A stretch of DNA of 64,000 nucleotides from an uncultured Phocaeicola sp. (GTDB lineage Bacteria; Bacteroidota; Bacteroidia; Bacteroidales; Bacteroidaceae). Below the pieces are notes generated by a model. It searched no databases. It saw nothing but the letters and a program-made list of their open reading frames with translations, and was not told the origin of the DNA. A program made the translations under genes and the position numbers. The stretch covers positions 13,722 to 77,721 of the forward strand of contig CAOYQO010000016.1 of NCBI GenBank assembly GCA_948566455.1, in the 5' to 3' direction. Positions 1 through 8,838 of the stretch are shown in pieces; the first letter of the stretch is position 1; every line of letters starts with the position of its first letter.

Positions 1-8
1 TATATTTG
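1..8 (+). promoter_or_regulatory. -7 promoter element of the araC-type gene
   Basis: TATATTTG fits the Bacteroides -7 consensus TAnnTTTG and lies 21 bp before the regulator's start codon. The -33 element would be outside the window, so this is only half a promoter. Confidence 0.45.
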
Positions 9-29
9 CCGACAGCAAAATGAAAAAAG

Positions 30-863
30 ATGAAACATAACTTCCCACAAGTAGATTTGCCGGTCGAAATGCTGGCATGGAGAGATGTTACAGAAGATAT
101 TCTGAATCTCTATCGCCAGTCGTGTCGATTGAAGGCTTGCATTTTCGCATTATGCACCGAAGGAACTATCAAGGCATCCATCAATCTGATGGAATATGAA
201 ATCAAAAAAAATGATTTGATTATCCTAATGCCGGGCACCATCATACAACTCAATGAACAAAAAGAAAAAGTGCGGCTTTGTTTTGTGGGTTTCTCCGCTC
301 ACTGTGTCAACGGCATCAATCTGCTACAAGCTACTATGGGTTCATTCTCCAAAATATGGGACAATCCGATTGTCAATGTGAGCGATACTGTAGCCTCTTA
401 TTTTATAGATTATTTCGCACTACTGACGCGTATATCCATTGCACACCCCACCAGCACAGCTATGGGACAAAGTGTACTTCACAGCATTTTGCTTGGGATA
501 AATACTCTCTATGCCCGTCGTCCGCAAAACATTCTTGCCAAAAGCCGTAAAGAGGAAATTTGCCATAAGTTTGTACAACTGGTTATCGAGAACTATATGA
601 CCGAACGTCGTGCCCAGTTCTATGCCGACAAATTAGGAATTTCATTGCAGCACCTCAGTACCACTGTAAAACAAGTAACTGGAAGGAACGTGCTTGATAT
701 CATTTCACATGTAGTCATCATCGACGTCAAGGCACGGTTGAAATCTACAGATATGACTATCCAGGAGATAGCCTATTCACTGAACTTCCCCAGTGCCTCT
801 TTCTTTGGAAAGTACTTCAAGAGGCACATGGGAATGAGTCCGTTGGAATATAGAAATAGTTAG
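30..863 (+). CDS. AraC family transcriptional regulator
   Basis: A 277-residue cytoplasmic DNA-binding regulator. Residues about 1-160 form a sensory half without a recognisable ligand motif. Residues about 175-275 carry the paired helix-turn-helix of the AraC/XylS family; the second unit shows AYSLNFPSASFFGKYFKR followed by GMSPLEYR, the usual family ending. An in-frame start at 30 is preferred because the ATG at 20 opens a six-codon frame only. It converges on the metal-transporting ATPase and overlaps its end by 4 bp. Control of the neighbouring metal genes is a reasonable guess from position; the sequence itself does not show the inducer. Confidence 0.88.
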   Translation: MKHNFPQVDLPVEMLAWRDVTEDILNLYRQSCRLKACIFALCTEGTIKASINLMEYEIKKNDLIILMPGTIIQLNEQKEKVRLCFVGFSAHCVNGINLLQATMGSFSKIWDNPIVNVSDTVASYFIDYFALLTRISIAHPTSTAMGQSVLHSILLGINTLYARRPQNILAKSRKEEICHKFVQLVIENYMTERRAQFYADKLGISLQHLSTTVKQVTGRNVLDIISHVVIIDVKARLKSTDMTIQEIAYSLNFPSASFFGKYFKRHMGMSPLEYRNS

Positions 864-3067
864 TACCTCAGTCGAAGGCTATTCAATACCACCGATACAC
901 TGGAGAACGCCATAGCCGCACTTGCCAGCATAGGGTTCAGCAATAATCCATTGATGGGGTAAAGCAGTCCTGCTGCAATAGGAATACCTATCAGGTTGTA
1001 GATAAATGCCCAAAACAGATTCTGATGAATCAAACGTACAGTTTGCCGGGAGAGGTTGAACGCTTTCGGCAATAGTAACAGGTCCGAAGTCATAAGGGTT
1101 ACCATTGCTACATCCATAGCAATATCAGTTCCTTTACCCATGGCAATGCTGACATCGGCACAAGCCAAAGCCTGTGAGTCATTGATTCCATCGCCTACCA
1201 TCGCCACCGTCTTTCCTTGAAGCTGGAGCTGACGGACAAACTCTTCCTTATCATCCGGCATAGCATCAGAAATGTATTGGATATTGCCCAAGCGTGCGGC
1301 AACAGAAGACGCAGTGCGTTCTCCGTCTCCCGTCAGCATATATACATCGATACCCTGAGTACGAAGTTCGCGGACAGCCTCGACGGATGTAGCTTTTATC
1401 TGGTCCTTGATAGCTACAATGGCAAGCAGCTCATTCTTACGTCCGAAATAAATGATACTGCAACTATCCGATTCATACTGTGCCAGCATCTCTCCTAATA
1501 CATCAGTAAGAGCGGCATGATAATCTTTCAATAGTTTATGACTACCAGCCCAATACTCAGTACCCTGATAAGAAACTTTAATCCCTTTTCCGGTAATACT
1601 TTCAAAGCTGTCCAAAGCTGCCGGTTCGATATGCTCCTGTTCTTGCAGGGCAGTCACAATAGCAGCTGCCAACGGATGTTCGGATTTAAGTTCGGCAGCC
1701 AGAAGAACATCTTTATAGTGCTCCTCCTGCGGCTGTGCCCATAACCATCCGGTAACAGTGGGATGCCCTTCAGTCAATGTGCCGGTCTTATCCAACACCA
1801 CCACATTCACCTTTCGCATCTGTTCCAGTGCCACAGCATCTTTTATCAGGATATGATGATTGGCAGCTTTACCAATACCTACCATCAAAGCCGTAGGCGT
1901 AGCCAACCCCAATGCACAGGGACAAGCAATCACCAATACGGAAACCGCTGATAACATGGCATGGGAAAGCATATCTACACCACCGAAGAACATCCAAATA
2001 AAGAATGTCAATACGGACAAGCCCAATACTACAGGGACAAAGATACCTGTTACCTTATCCACGATACGTTGTACGGGAGCTTTACTGCCCTGTGCTTCCT
2101 GCACCATACGGATGATACGCGCCAGCACCGTTTCACTACCGACTTTCTCGGCGCGAATAATGAATGAACCTTTCTGATTGATGGTTCCAGCCAATACGTG
2201 CGAACCGGCCTTCTTTTCTACCGGGATAGGTTCACCGCTGATCATACTTTCATCGACATAAGAATCTCCTTCAGTTAAAAAGCCGTCAACGGGAATTTGC
2301 TCACCGGGACGTACGCTGACCAGGTCGTCAATTCTCAGCTGTTCCAAAGGAATATCCTCTTCCTTACCGTTGCGCACCACACGGGCTATCTTGGGCTGTA
2401 ATCCCATCAGCTTGCGGATGGCGGTAGAGGTGTTACCTTTAGCACGCTCTTCCATCAGCTTACCAGTCAGTACGAAAGCGATAATAACCACAGCAGCTTC
2501 ATAATAAACATGAGGCTCCAAGCCACGGCTATACCAGAAATCGGGGAAGAAGGTATTAAAAACACTGAACAAAAAAGCAATGGATGTACTCAGTGCAACC
2601 AAGGTATCCATATTACTGCGTCCCAAACGAGCCTGTTTCCAGGCACCGGTATAGAACGGTGTACCGAACAACACCAGTACTGGAATAGCCAATACCATCT
2701 GTATTTCGTTGGAATAAGGTACATGCATAAAGACCATGGAAAGCAACAGCAGAGGAATAGCAAATAGCCACGCTCCTATCACCCGCCCTTTCAGGCGACG
2801 GTAACGCTTCTGTTGTTCTTCCTCCTGGCGCTCTTCGACATGATCTTCTTCAATAATGAGGTCATAGCCCGCAGCCAGTACGGCAGCACGAATTTCTCCG
2901 GGTGTCAGCTTATCCATCTCATAGGAGACAGACAGTGTATTGGAAGCGAAGTTGACCGAAGCATCCGTAATGCCCACCAACTTGCGAACAGTCTTTTCTA
3001 CGTTATTGGCGCATCCCGCACAATGCATGTTCAGTACGGGAAACGTCTGTTTCTTTAAATTAGCCAT
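860..3067 (-). CDS. copA: Heavy-metal (copper-type) translocating P-type ATPase
   Basis: A 735-residue inner-membrane P1B-type ATPase that uses ATP to export a soft metal ion, most likely Cu+. The N-terminal HMA domain has the metal-binding MHCAGC motif (Cys16, Cys19). The actuator loop has SGEP (277-280), the sixth membrane helix has the ion-binding CPC (382-384), the phosphorylation site is DKTGT (Asp426), followed by the SEHP motif and GDGIND in the hinge. CPC and a single N-terminal HMA suit the CopA subclass; silver or another soft metal cannot be excluded. It is the last gene of a leftward group with an HMA protein and a TonB receptor. Length is normal for the family. Confidence 0.93.
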   Translation of the reverse strand: MANLKKQTFPVLNMHCAGCANNVEKTVRKLVGITDASVNFASNTLSVSYEMDKLTPGEIRAAVLAAGYDLIIEEDHVEERQEEEQQKRYRRLKGRVIGAWLFAIPLLLLSMVFMHVPYSNEIQMVLAIPVLVLFGTPFYTGAWKQARLGRSNMDTLVALSTSIAFLFSVFNTFFPDFWYSRGLEPHVYYEAAVVIIAFVLTGKLMEERAKGNTSTAIRKLMGLQPKIARVVRNGKEEDIPLEQLRIDDLVSVRPGEQIPVDGFLTEGDSYVDESMISGEPIPVEKKAGSHVLAGTINQKGSFIIRAEKVGSETVLARIIRMVQEAQGSKAPVQRIVDKVTGIFVPVVLGLSVLTFFIWMFFGGVDMLSHAMLSAVSVLVIACPCALGLATPTALMVGIGKAANHHILIKDAVALEQMRKVNVVVLDKTGTLTEGHPTVTGWLWAQPQEEHYKDVLLAAELKSEHPLAAAIVTALQEQEHIEPAALDSFESITGKGIKVSYQGTEYWAGSHKLLKDYHAALTDVLGEMLAQYESDSCSIIYFGRKNELLAIVAIKDQIKATSVEAVRELRTQGIDVYMLTGDGERTASSVAARLGNIQYISDAMPDDKEEFVRQLQLQGKTVAMVGDGINDSQALACADVSIAMGKGTDIAMDVAMVTLMTSDLLLLPKAFNLSRQTVRLIHQNLFWAFIYNLIGIPIAAGLLYPINGLLLNPMLASAAMAFSSVSVVLNSLRLRY

Positions 3068-3225
3068 ATATATTGTTTTTATGATTTATCAAAATTAGCT
3101 GATAATTGTACAAGAATGGGAGGAATGATAATATAACAGGCTGAAAGGCTTATATGCCTATTGCAAATTATCATTCAGCCCATACTCATACAGTAAGTAA
3201 CAATCTCTACAGGCCGTTTGTTCGA

Positions 3226-3537
3226 CTACTTCTTATCCTCTTGCTTCGACTCCTTAACGAACTCAGCTTCGTAGTTGAACTTTTTGAAACCAGCTTTCAG
3301 TTTGTCTACATTTGTCTTTTCAGCATCGTAGGTAATAGACACAGTTTTTGTTTTCAAGTCTGTAGAGAAATCTTTTACTCCTTTCTCAAATTTAATGTTG
3401 TTTTTCACCTTCCGCTCACAGTTTTCGCAATGCATCTGTGAAACTTTAAAAACAGCGGTACGGATATCTTTTGCCATCACTGCTGTTACACTCAATAAAG
3501 CTACTACGAGAGCAGCCATCATTCTTCTTGTTTTCAT
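3226..3537 (-). CDS. Secreted heavy-metal-associated (HMA) domain protein
   Basis: A 103-residue protein with an N-terminal signal peptide (residues about 1-22, basic start then a hydrophobic core ending in AVMA) and one HMA fold. The metal site is MHCENC, with the two cysteines spaced CxxC, followed by the usual strand pattern to about residue 90 and a lysine-rich tail. Export to the periplasm is inferred from the leader, so it is probably a periplasmic metal-binding or shuttle protein serving the P-type ATPase 158 bp downstream and the TonB receptor 53 bp upstream. A MerP-like role is a possible alternative. Confidence 0.88.
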   Translation of the reverse strand: MKTRRMMAALVVALLSVTAVMAKDIRTAVFKVSQMHCENCERKVKNNIKFEKGVKDFSTDLKTKTVSITYDAEKTNVDKLKAGFKKFNYEAEFVKESKQEDKK

Positions 3538-3573
3538 AAATATCTCCTTAGTTATTGGTTAATATTATTTTAG

Positions 3574-3594
3574 TTACGAGCTACAAGCTACTAG
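3574..3594. repeat. Fragment of word-iterated palindrome
   Basis: Eighteen bases (TTACGAGCTACAAGCTAC) are identical to the left arm of the large palindrome at 48745-48903. The copy abuts and includes the stop codon of the TonB receptor gene. There is no opposite arm here, so it is a half element. Confidence 0.7.
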
Positions 3595-5807
3595 TTTCTT
3601 GCCAGATTAAACCTCAACCCGATATATGCCTTAGCACCATGCATCGGTCCCCACACCATGGTAGCATCGAAGTTCTCTCCCCATGGATTAGAGGCATCGA
3701 TTATCGGATTCTTCTGCTTAAAGTTAGTCAGGTTTTCACCACCAACATAAATAGACCAGCGACGGAAATAACGCGTTACCTGGGCACTAAGTTGCTGGAA
3801 GCTGCCATAACGACGTTCCCACGAAAGACTGCCGTCAGCGAGTTCGTAAGGATCGGGCATCCTTCCACCCCCATTCAACTGAAGGGTAGCATCAAACTGC
3901 CATAGTCCCAGAGGTGTCTGATAGGAAGCTGTCAATAAACCCTTATACTTTCCGGTAAGTGGTTTCTCCATTAGTTTACCATTGTAGGTGGTCTTTGCAT
4001 CTGTCAGACGGTAGGCTGCCGTAAGGTTGAAACCTTTGAAAAACGGATAACTTGCCTCTACTTGGAACACATGCGAATAAGAACGTCCATCCAGATTATA
4101 AAAGGCCACTTCATGCGGATTACTATCCATATCTACTACTACTTGTTTCAGGAAATCCGTATAGTAATATTCGGCATTCACATTCAGCGTCTTGCCAAAA
4201 ACAGGAATGTAAGCAGACACGCTCGCTCCGTAATTCCACGCTTCCTCCTGATCCAGATGAGGGGCAATCTTCATTTTACGGCTGCTTGCCAGGAGATAGT
4301 TATTCTCCGCCAATACATGATTGGTACGGTATCCCTTACCGGCAGACAAACGAAAATGCAGATACTCATTCGGATTATACTTGACGTGTGCACGCGGTGT
4401 AACAAAGAAACCATGTTCGCTGCTGTAATCCCCTCGGATACCCCCCATCAACATCAACTGGTCATTCAGATTGAATGTATACTGGACATACGCTCCCGGA
4501 ACAGACTCCTTCACAAATTTCTTCGTCAATCCGTCTTCTACCTGGTTTGTCAGCCGGTAATGCTGATCGTAACCATCATAATTGAAACTCAATCCCGTGG
4601 ATAGACTATGCTGTTTGCTGAACTCCGTTTCAAAAAGCAACGAAGCATAGAAATTGCTTTGGTCCACATCATACAGTTTACGTCCGTAAGCGGCATCCTG
4701 ATTATGCAAGGTTCCTTGCAGAATCAAGGCAAGATTCGTATTCTTTTCTTTATCGAAAATATAAGCATTCTTGGTGAAGGCTTCGTAACGGTTTGTCTGA
4801 ATACCTATTTCGTATAGGTCATGAGTAGGTGTCTGTCCATGAGCTGTCTGACCACTGTTACGGGTTTCATGCAAAGCCTTTATACCTGCCTGAAATACAT
4901 AATGATCGCCCATATACGCCCATCGGTTCCAGAAGTTATACTGCTCCACACGCGGAATATCCACAAAACCATCATCATTGGAGTCGTGAGATTTCGTCTC
5001 ATTTTCATAATGCGCCAGCAAAGAAGTACTCCAGCGCTTCGAAAGCTTCACTGTAGCATCCGCATTAGCTTCATACCGGTTTGTGCTGCTGGCAAAAAAA
5101 TTTGCCGACACCCAATCCGCTTCCGGCAACTGAGGCTTCTTAAACTCCACATTAATTTGTCCGGTTATAGACTCATAGCCATTCTTCACGGATGAACTTC
5201 CTTTGCTGACCTGTATGCTCTGCATCCACGGCCCCGGCACATATCCTAACCCGTAAGGAGCGGCTGCTCCACGGAAATTCGGAATATTCTCAGTCATCAT
5301 CTGTACATAAGTGCCGGAGAGCCCCAGTAATTTAATCTGCTTGGCCCCCGTGGCAGCATCCGAATAGCTTACATCGACGGAAGGGTTTGTCACAAAACTC
5401 TCGCCCAGATTACAGCAGGCTGCACGTGTCAATTCGGCACTGCTAATCATATCTTCGTTCATCACACTGGAACGTAACTTCATGGTACCCATTTTGCGGG
5501 TTACAATGTTCACTTCACCTAATTCCACTCCTTCACGAAGCACAATCTCAAGTTGCTGATTGCCCTTATCCACATGTATCGTATCATTTTCAAATCCGAT
5601 AAAGCTAACTACAAGCATATGGCTGCGGGCAGGTTTATGAATAGAGAAGTTACCGTCTTCATTAGTGGTTGCTCCTTCGGTGGTATTCATCCAGAAAACA
5701 TTTGCACCCGGAATGGGTTCTCCGGCGGAATCTTTTACTACACCTGTCACTTGCGCCTGCAAGTTCAAGGTTATGGCGAGAAAAAGAAAAATATATAAAA
5801 GTCTCAT
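3591..5807 (-). CDS. TonB-dependent receptor in metal cluster
   Basis: A 738-residue outer-membrane receptor. Start chosen at 5807 because it begins directly with a signal peptide (MRLLYIFLFLAITLNLQAQ). Residues about 22-100 form a carboxypeptidase-regulatory-like domain (VTGVVKDSAGEPIPGANVFW), then a plug domain, then a beta-barrel that ends in a strand terminating GLRFNLARN. The plug contains an adjacent Cys-Cys pair in a segment reading TRAACCNLGESF, which would suit thiophilic metal contact but is not proof. Its place upstream of the HMA protein and copper-type ATPase makes metal or metallophore traffic the best guess. Energised by TonB-ExbBD, not encoded here. Confidence 0.88.
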   Translation of the reverse strand: MRLLYIFLFLAITLNLQAQVTGVVKDSAGEPIPGANVFWMNTTEGATTNEDGNFSIHKPARSHMLVVSFIGFENDTIHVDKGNQQLEIVLREGVELGEVNIVTRKMGTMKLRSSVMNEDMISSAELTRAACCNLGESFVTNPSVDVSYSDAATGAKQIKLLGLSGTYVQMMTENIPNFRGAAAPYGLGYVPGPWMQSIQVSKGSSSVKNGYESITGQINVEFKKPQLPEADWVSANFFASSTNRYEANADATVKLSKRWSTSLLAHYENETKSHDSNDDGFVDIPRVEQYNFWNRWAYMGDHYVFQAGIKALHETRNSGQTAHGQTPTHDLYEIGIQTNRYEAFTKNAYIFDKEKNTNLALILQGTLHNQDAAYGRKLYDVDQSNFYASLLFETEFSKQHSLSTGLSFNYDGYDQHYRLTNQVEDGLTKKFVKESVPGAYVQYTFNLNDQLMLMGGIRGDYSSEHGFFVTPRAHVKYNPNEYLHFRLSAGKGYRTNHVLAENNYLLASSRKMKIAPHLDQEEAWNYGASVSAYIPVFGKTLNVNAEYYYTDFLKQVVVDMDSNPHEVAFYNLDGRSYSHVFQVEASYPFFKGFNLTAAYRLTDAKTTYNGKLMEKPLTGKYKGLLTASYQTPLGLWQFDATLQLNGGGRMPDPYELADGSLSWERRYGSFQQLSAQVTRYFRRWSIYVGGENLTNFKQKNPIIDASNPWGENFDATMVWGPMHGAKAYIGLRFNLARN

Positions 5808-5876
5808 TATTCTTAAAGTTCTATTAGTTCTTGCAATCATTGTAAATGACGTGCACCGTATTCTCTCCCTGTCCGG

Positions 5877-5928
5877 TCCATACTTGCTCCGTGTCTATAC
5901 GCTTGGACTTGGTACGGAGTTGGTATGG
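5877..5928. repeat. Dispersed 52-bp intergenic repeat, copy 1
   Basis: Matches 41323-41374 at 46 of 52 positions without gaps. Both copies lie upstream of a leftward gene and in the same orientation. The repeat is rich in the words CTTGGACTTGG and GGTACGG. No coding function is seen. Confidence 0.75.
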
Positions 5929-6013
5929 TTAGGGTACAGTGCCGACCCATATCTGAAAGAAATGAAGGTCTTTCAAACGTACAGGAGCGGATTTACTCCG
6001 TAATAAGGGAATT

Positions 6014-6412
6014 CTAAATGATGAGAACAGAATAAAGAGCCAGATACTGCCTCGAACTGTCAGGATGTGGAGGTACATTATAAGACACCTCTTCCAAATC
6101 ACCCGTAGGCAAGGAGTACTGGAAATCCAGCAATGCTTCACAGAGAAGTTGAATAACAGGTACGGCGATAACAGGGCTTTCACACGAGTATTTCACAAGG
6201 TCTACCTTATAAAAAGTAGCCGTACAGCCTTCATCCTTGCAAGATTTTTCCGGATTATGATGAGATTTGTGGCATTTGGCACAACTATTGGTGCAGCATG
6301 CCTGCTCTGTAGCGCAACGTGCACAACAATAGTGGACAATAGAAACTCCGGCCCCTGCATACACAACCGTCAGGGACAATAATACTGCCAATATGTAACG
6401 AAGTCTCTTCAT
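6014..6412 (-). CDS. Cysteine-rich secreted hypothetical protein
   Basis: A 132-residue protein with a signal peptide (residues about 1-24) followed by a cysteine-dense segment, residues about 29-66, including HYCCARCATEQACC and a CAKCHKSHHNPEKSC stretch. Cys/His spacing of this kind suits metal binding. The C-terminal half has no recognised domain and ends in a hydrophobic stretch. It stands upstream of, and in the same direction as, the TonB receptor, HMA protein and P-type ATPase, so a role in metal binding at the cell surface or in the periplasm is inferred. I do not assign it to a named family. A TATCTTTG promoter element ends 8 bp before the start codon. Confidence 0.75.
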   Translation of the reverse strand: MKRLRYILAVLLSLTVVYAGAGVSIVHYCCARCATEQACCTNSCAKCHKSHHNPEKSCKDEGCTATFYKVDLVKYSCESPVIAVPVIQLLCEALLDFQYSLPTGDLEEVSYNVPPHPDSSRQYLALYSVLII

Positions 6413-6420
6413 ATCTGATA

Positions 6421-6428
6421 CAAAGATA
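6421..6428 (-). promoter_or_regulatory. -7 element for the cysteine-rich protein gene
   Basis: Reads TATCTTTG on the minus strand. Transcription would begin at or within a few bases of the start codon at 6412, implying a very short or absent leader. No clear -33 TTTG is present at the expected distance. Confidence 0.5.
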
Positions 6429-6494
6429 GGCAGATAAAAGCATTTATGCCTATTATTTTTTCATTTTTTATATGTTCTATTCGTTTATATGTCC

Positions 6495-6502
6495 TATATT
6501 TG
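6495..6502 (+). promoter_or_regulatory. -7 element for the DUF3298-type lipoprotein gene
   Basis: TATATTTG, 49 bp before the start at 6552. It is divergent from the minus-strand element at 6421-6428. The -33 box is not convincing. Confidence 0.4.
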
Positions 6503-6551
6503 TCGATAGCGAACTGAAACCGAAATGTTGAATTTAACGAAGAAAGTCCAA

Positions 6552-7412
6552 ATGAAAAAGCAATATGTCAGCCTACTTGTCATTCTACTTGCGGCAAGTG
6601 GCTTTTTATTTTCTTGTGGTAACACCATGAACAAAAACGCCGGTGCGTTGGAGTTCGACAGTATACAGGTAAATGAGACTGCCCACCTGTTCGGAGATAC
6701 TGCAAAGCCCGGATGTAACATTACCATCAACTTTGCCTATGCCAGCAAATCGTCCGACGAGAAACTGAAAGATAGTCTCAACACCTATTTTCTCTCTGCC
6801 TGCTTCGGCGATAAGTACATGACGATGACACCCGAAGAGGCTGTAAAAGCTTATAAAGAAGCCTATATTCAGGATTATCTGAAAGATCTGGAACCCATGT
6901 ATGCCAAAGATGAAGCGGAAAAAGAAGATTCAGCATCCATAAGTGCCTGGTACTCCTATTATAAAGGTGTAGAAGGCCATGTACAATATTACAAAAAGAA
7001 TCTGCTGGTTTACCGCATCGATTACAACGAGTTTACCGGAGGCGCCCATGGCATTTATATGTCCACTTTCCTCAATATGGACTTGCGTACTTTGAGTCCG
7101 ATATGTCTGGACGATATTTTTGTAGGAGAATATCAGGAAGCACTCACTGACCTGCTGTGGAACCAACTCATGGCAGATAACAAGGCCACTACACGCCAGG
7201 AAGTAGAAGAAATGGGATATACAAGCACTGGAGACCTGGAACCAATCGAGAACTTCTACCTGAGCGAAAAAGGAATCACTTTCTATTATAATATTTATGA
7301 AATCGCTCCATACGTGATGGGACCGGTAGAAATCACTCTGCCATACGAAATCATGTCGCATTTACTGAGCGATGATACAATGGTATTGAACGAAGTGAGA
7401 AACGAGAATTAA
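6552..7412 (+). CDS. DUF3298/DUF4163-type lipoprotein
   Basis: A 286-residue predicted lipoprotein. The start at 6552 is chosen because a lysine-led signal peptide follows at once and ends in a lipobox (SGFLFSC, Cys about 22). The mature protein has the DUF4163 (PdaC-like) then DUF3298 arrangement: a first half with the strand NITINFAYASKS, then YRIDYNEFTGGAHG, a hallmark GGAH segment of this fold, and a C-terminal strand that includes YEIAPYVMGP and VEITLPY. Proteins of this kind are envelope proteins of unknown function, sometimes linked to peptidoglycan. It is followed by a long AT-rich palindrome before rsmG. Confidence 0.8.
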   Translation: MKKQYVSLLVILLAASGFLFSCGNTMNKNAGALEFDSIQVNETAHLFGDTAKPGCNITINFAYASKSSDEKLKDSLNTYFLSACFGDKYMTMTPEEAVKAYKEAYIQDYLKDLEPMYAKDEAEKEDSASISAWYSYYKGVEGHVQYYKKNLLVYRIDYNEFTGGAHGIYMSTFLNMDLRTLSPICLDDIFVGEYQEALTDLLWNQLMADNKATTRQEVEEMGYTSTGDLEPIENFYLSEKGITFYYNIYEIAPYVMGPVEITLPYEIMSHLLSDDTMVLNEVRNEN

Positions 7413-7507
7413 TGATGAATTATAAATTATGAATTATGAATTAGGCTGCGCCATTGTACAGCGTGCCCATTCATAACTCATAATTCATAACTCATAATTC
7501 ATAATTA
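7409..7507. repeat. Word-iterated intergenic palindrome A
   Basis: Left arm 7409-7443 and right arm about 7469-7507 are inverted and built from repeats of a 7-10 base word (ATTATGA / TCATAAT). The centre begins GGCTGCGCCATTGTAC. The same arrangement with related centre is at 58428-58516. It may fold into a long hairpin in RNA and could act as a terminator or mRNA end protector. Confidence 0.75.
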
Positions 7508-7525
7508 AATTAATAATCAACAAGC

Positions 7526-8146
7526 ATGGAAATCATTCTAAAGTACTTCCCGGACCTCACAGAGACGCAGAAGCAACAATTCGCGTCCCTCTATGACCTC
7601 TATACGGACTGGAATGCTAAAATAAACGTCATATCACGCAAAGACATTGAGAATCTGTACGAACATCATGTACTCCATTCACTGGGTATAGCCAAGGTTA
7701 CACGCTTCGCACCCGGTACCCATATCATGGATCTGGGGACAGGAGGAGGCTTTCCCGGTATTCCTCTTGCCATCTTATTTCCCGAAGTGAAATTCCACCT
7801 TGTAGACAGTATTGGAAAGAAAGTACGCGTAGCAACGGAGGTAGCCAACAGTATCGGACTAAAAAATGTCACTTTCCGCCATGCCCGGGCTGAGGAGGAA
7901 AAGCAGTTATTCGATTTCGTTGTAAGCCGTGCTGTAATGCCGCTTGCCGATCTACTGAAAATCATTCGTAAGAATATCACTCCCAAACAACAGAATGCTT
8001 TGCCCAACGGACTGATCTGTCTGAAAGGCGGCGAGCTGGCCAATGAGACTATGCCTTTCAAGAACAAGACTGTGATGTACGATCTGAAAGATTATTTCAA
8101 GGAGGAATTCTTTGAAACGAAAAAAGTGGTTTATGTAGCGCCTTAA
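7526..8146 (+). CDS. rsmG: 16S rRNA (guanine527-N7)-methyltransferase RsmG
   Basis: A 206-residue SAM-dependent methyltransferase that modifies G527 (E. coli numbering) of 16S rRNA. The SAM-binding loop is DLGTGGGFPGIPLA (about residues 70-83), followed by the acidic strand end at LVDSIGKK and the conserved VSRAV segment near residue 135. Residues 1-60 carry the RsmG N-terminal helices with YTDWNAKINVISRKD, typical of the family. Length is normal. It precedes the metallo-hydrolase by 31 bp, probably in one transcript. Confidence 0.95.
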   Translation: MEIILKYFPDLTETQKQQFASLYDLYTDWNAKINVISRKDIENLYEHHVLHSLGIAKVTRFAPGTHIMDLGTGGGFPGIPLAILFPEVKFHLVDSIGKKVRVATEVANSIGLKNVTFRHARAEEEKQLFDFVVSRAVMPLADLLKIIRKNITPKQQNALPNGLICLKGGELANETMPFKNKTVMYDLKDYFKEEFFETKKVVYVAP

Positions 8147-8177
8147 TCACAGAAATAATGACTAACATATACCTATC

Positions 8178-8816
8178 ATGAAAATAAAAAGGTTTGAATT
8201 TAATATGTTCCCCGTGAACTGTTACGTTCTGTGGGACGACACCCTTGAAGCTACCGTGATAGACCCCGGTTGCTATTATGAGGAGGAAAAACAAGCGTTG
8301 AAGAACTTCATTATCAAGAACGGTTTGAACGTAAAACATCTCCTCAACACACACCTGCATCTGGATCATATCTTTGGAAATGCTTTCATGGTTAAAGAAT
8401 TCGGTCTGCAAGTAGAAGCTAATAAGGCCGATGAATTCTGGATTGATGAAGCTCCGAAACAAAGCCGTATGTTTGGCTTTCACTGGAACGAACTGCCTGC
8501 ACCAATAGGGCACTATTTACATGATGGAGACATCATCAGTTTTGGAAATACAACACTGGAGGCTATTCACGTACCGGGACACTCACCGGGAAGCCTTGTT
8601 TATTACTGCGCTGCAGATCACTGCATGTTCTCCGGAGATGTACTCTTCCAAGGTAGCATCGGTCGTGCCGACCTCACTGGCGGCAACTTCGACGAACTGA
8701 AAGAACATATTTGCAGCCGCCTGTTCGTATTGCCCAATGAGACAATAGTCTATCCCGGACATGGTGCTCCGACTACTATCGGCATTGAAAAGGCAGAAAA
8801 TCCATTCTTCAGATAA
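8178..8816 (+). CDS. MBL-fold metallo-hydrolase (glyoxalase II-like)
   Basis: A 212-residue cytoplasmic metallo-beta-lactamase-fold hydrolase. Zinc ligands are visible in HTHLHLDH (about residues 59-66), in the HVPGHSPGS motif (about 134), in MFSGDVLF (about 155) and in YPGHG (about 195). It lacks the C-terminal helical domain of classical glyoxalase II, so it belongs to the short GloB-like hydrolases; thioester hydrolysis is likely but the natural substrate is unknown. It lies 31 bp after rsmG and 22 bp before gcvP in the same direction. Confidence 0.88.
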   Translation: MKIKRFEFNMFPVNCYVLWDDTLEATVIDPGCYYEEEKQALKNFIIKNGLNVKHLLNTHLHLDHIFGNAFMVKEFGLQVEANKADEFWIDEAPKQSRMFGFHWNELPAPIGHYLHDGDIISFGNTTLEAIHVPGHSPGSLVYYCAADHCMFSGDVLFQGSIGRADLTGGNFDELKEHICSRLFVLPNETIVYPGHGAPTTIGIEKAENPFFR

Positions 8817-8838
8817 ACTTAAAAAAACAGATACTACC

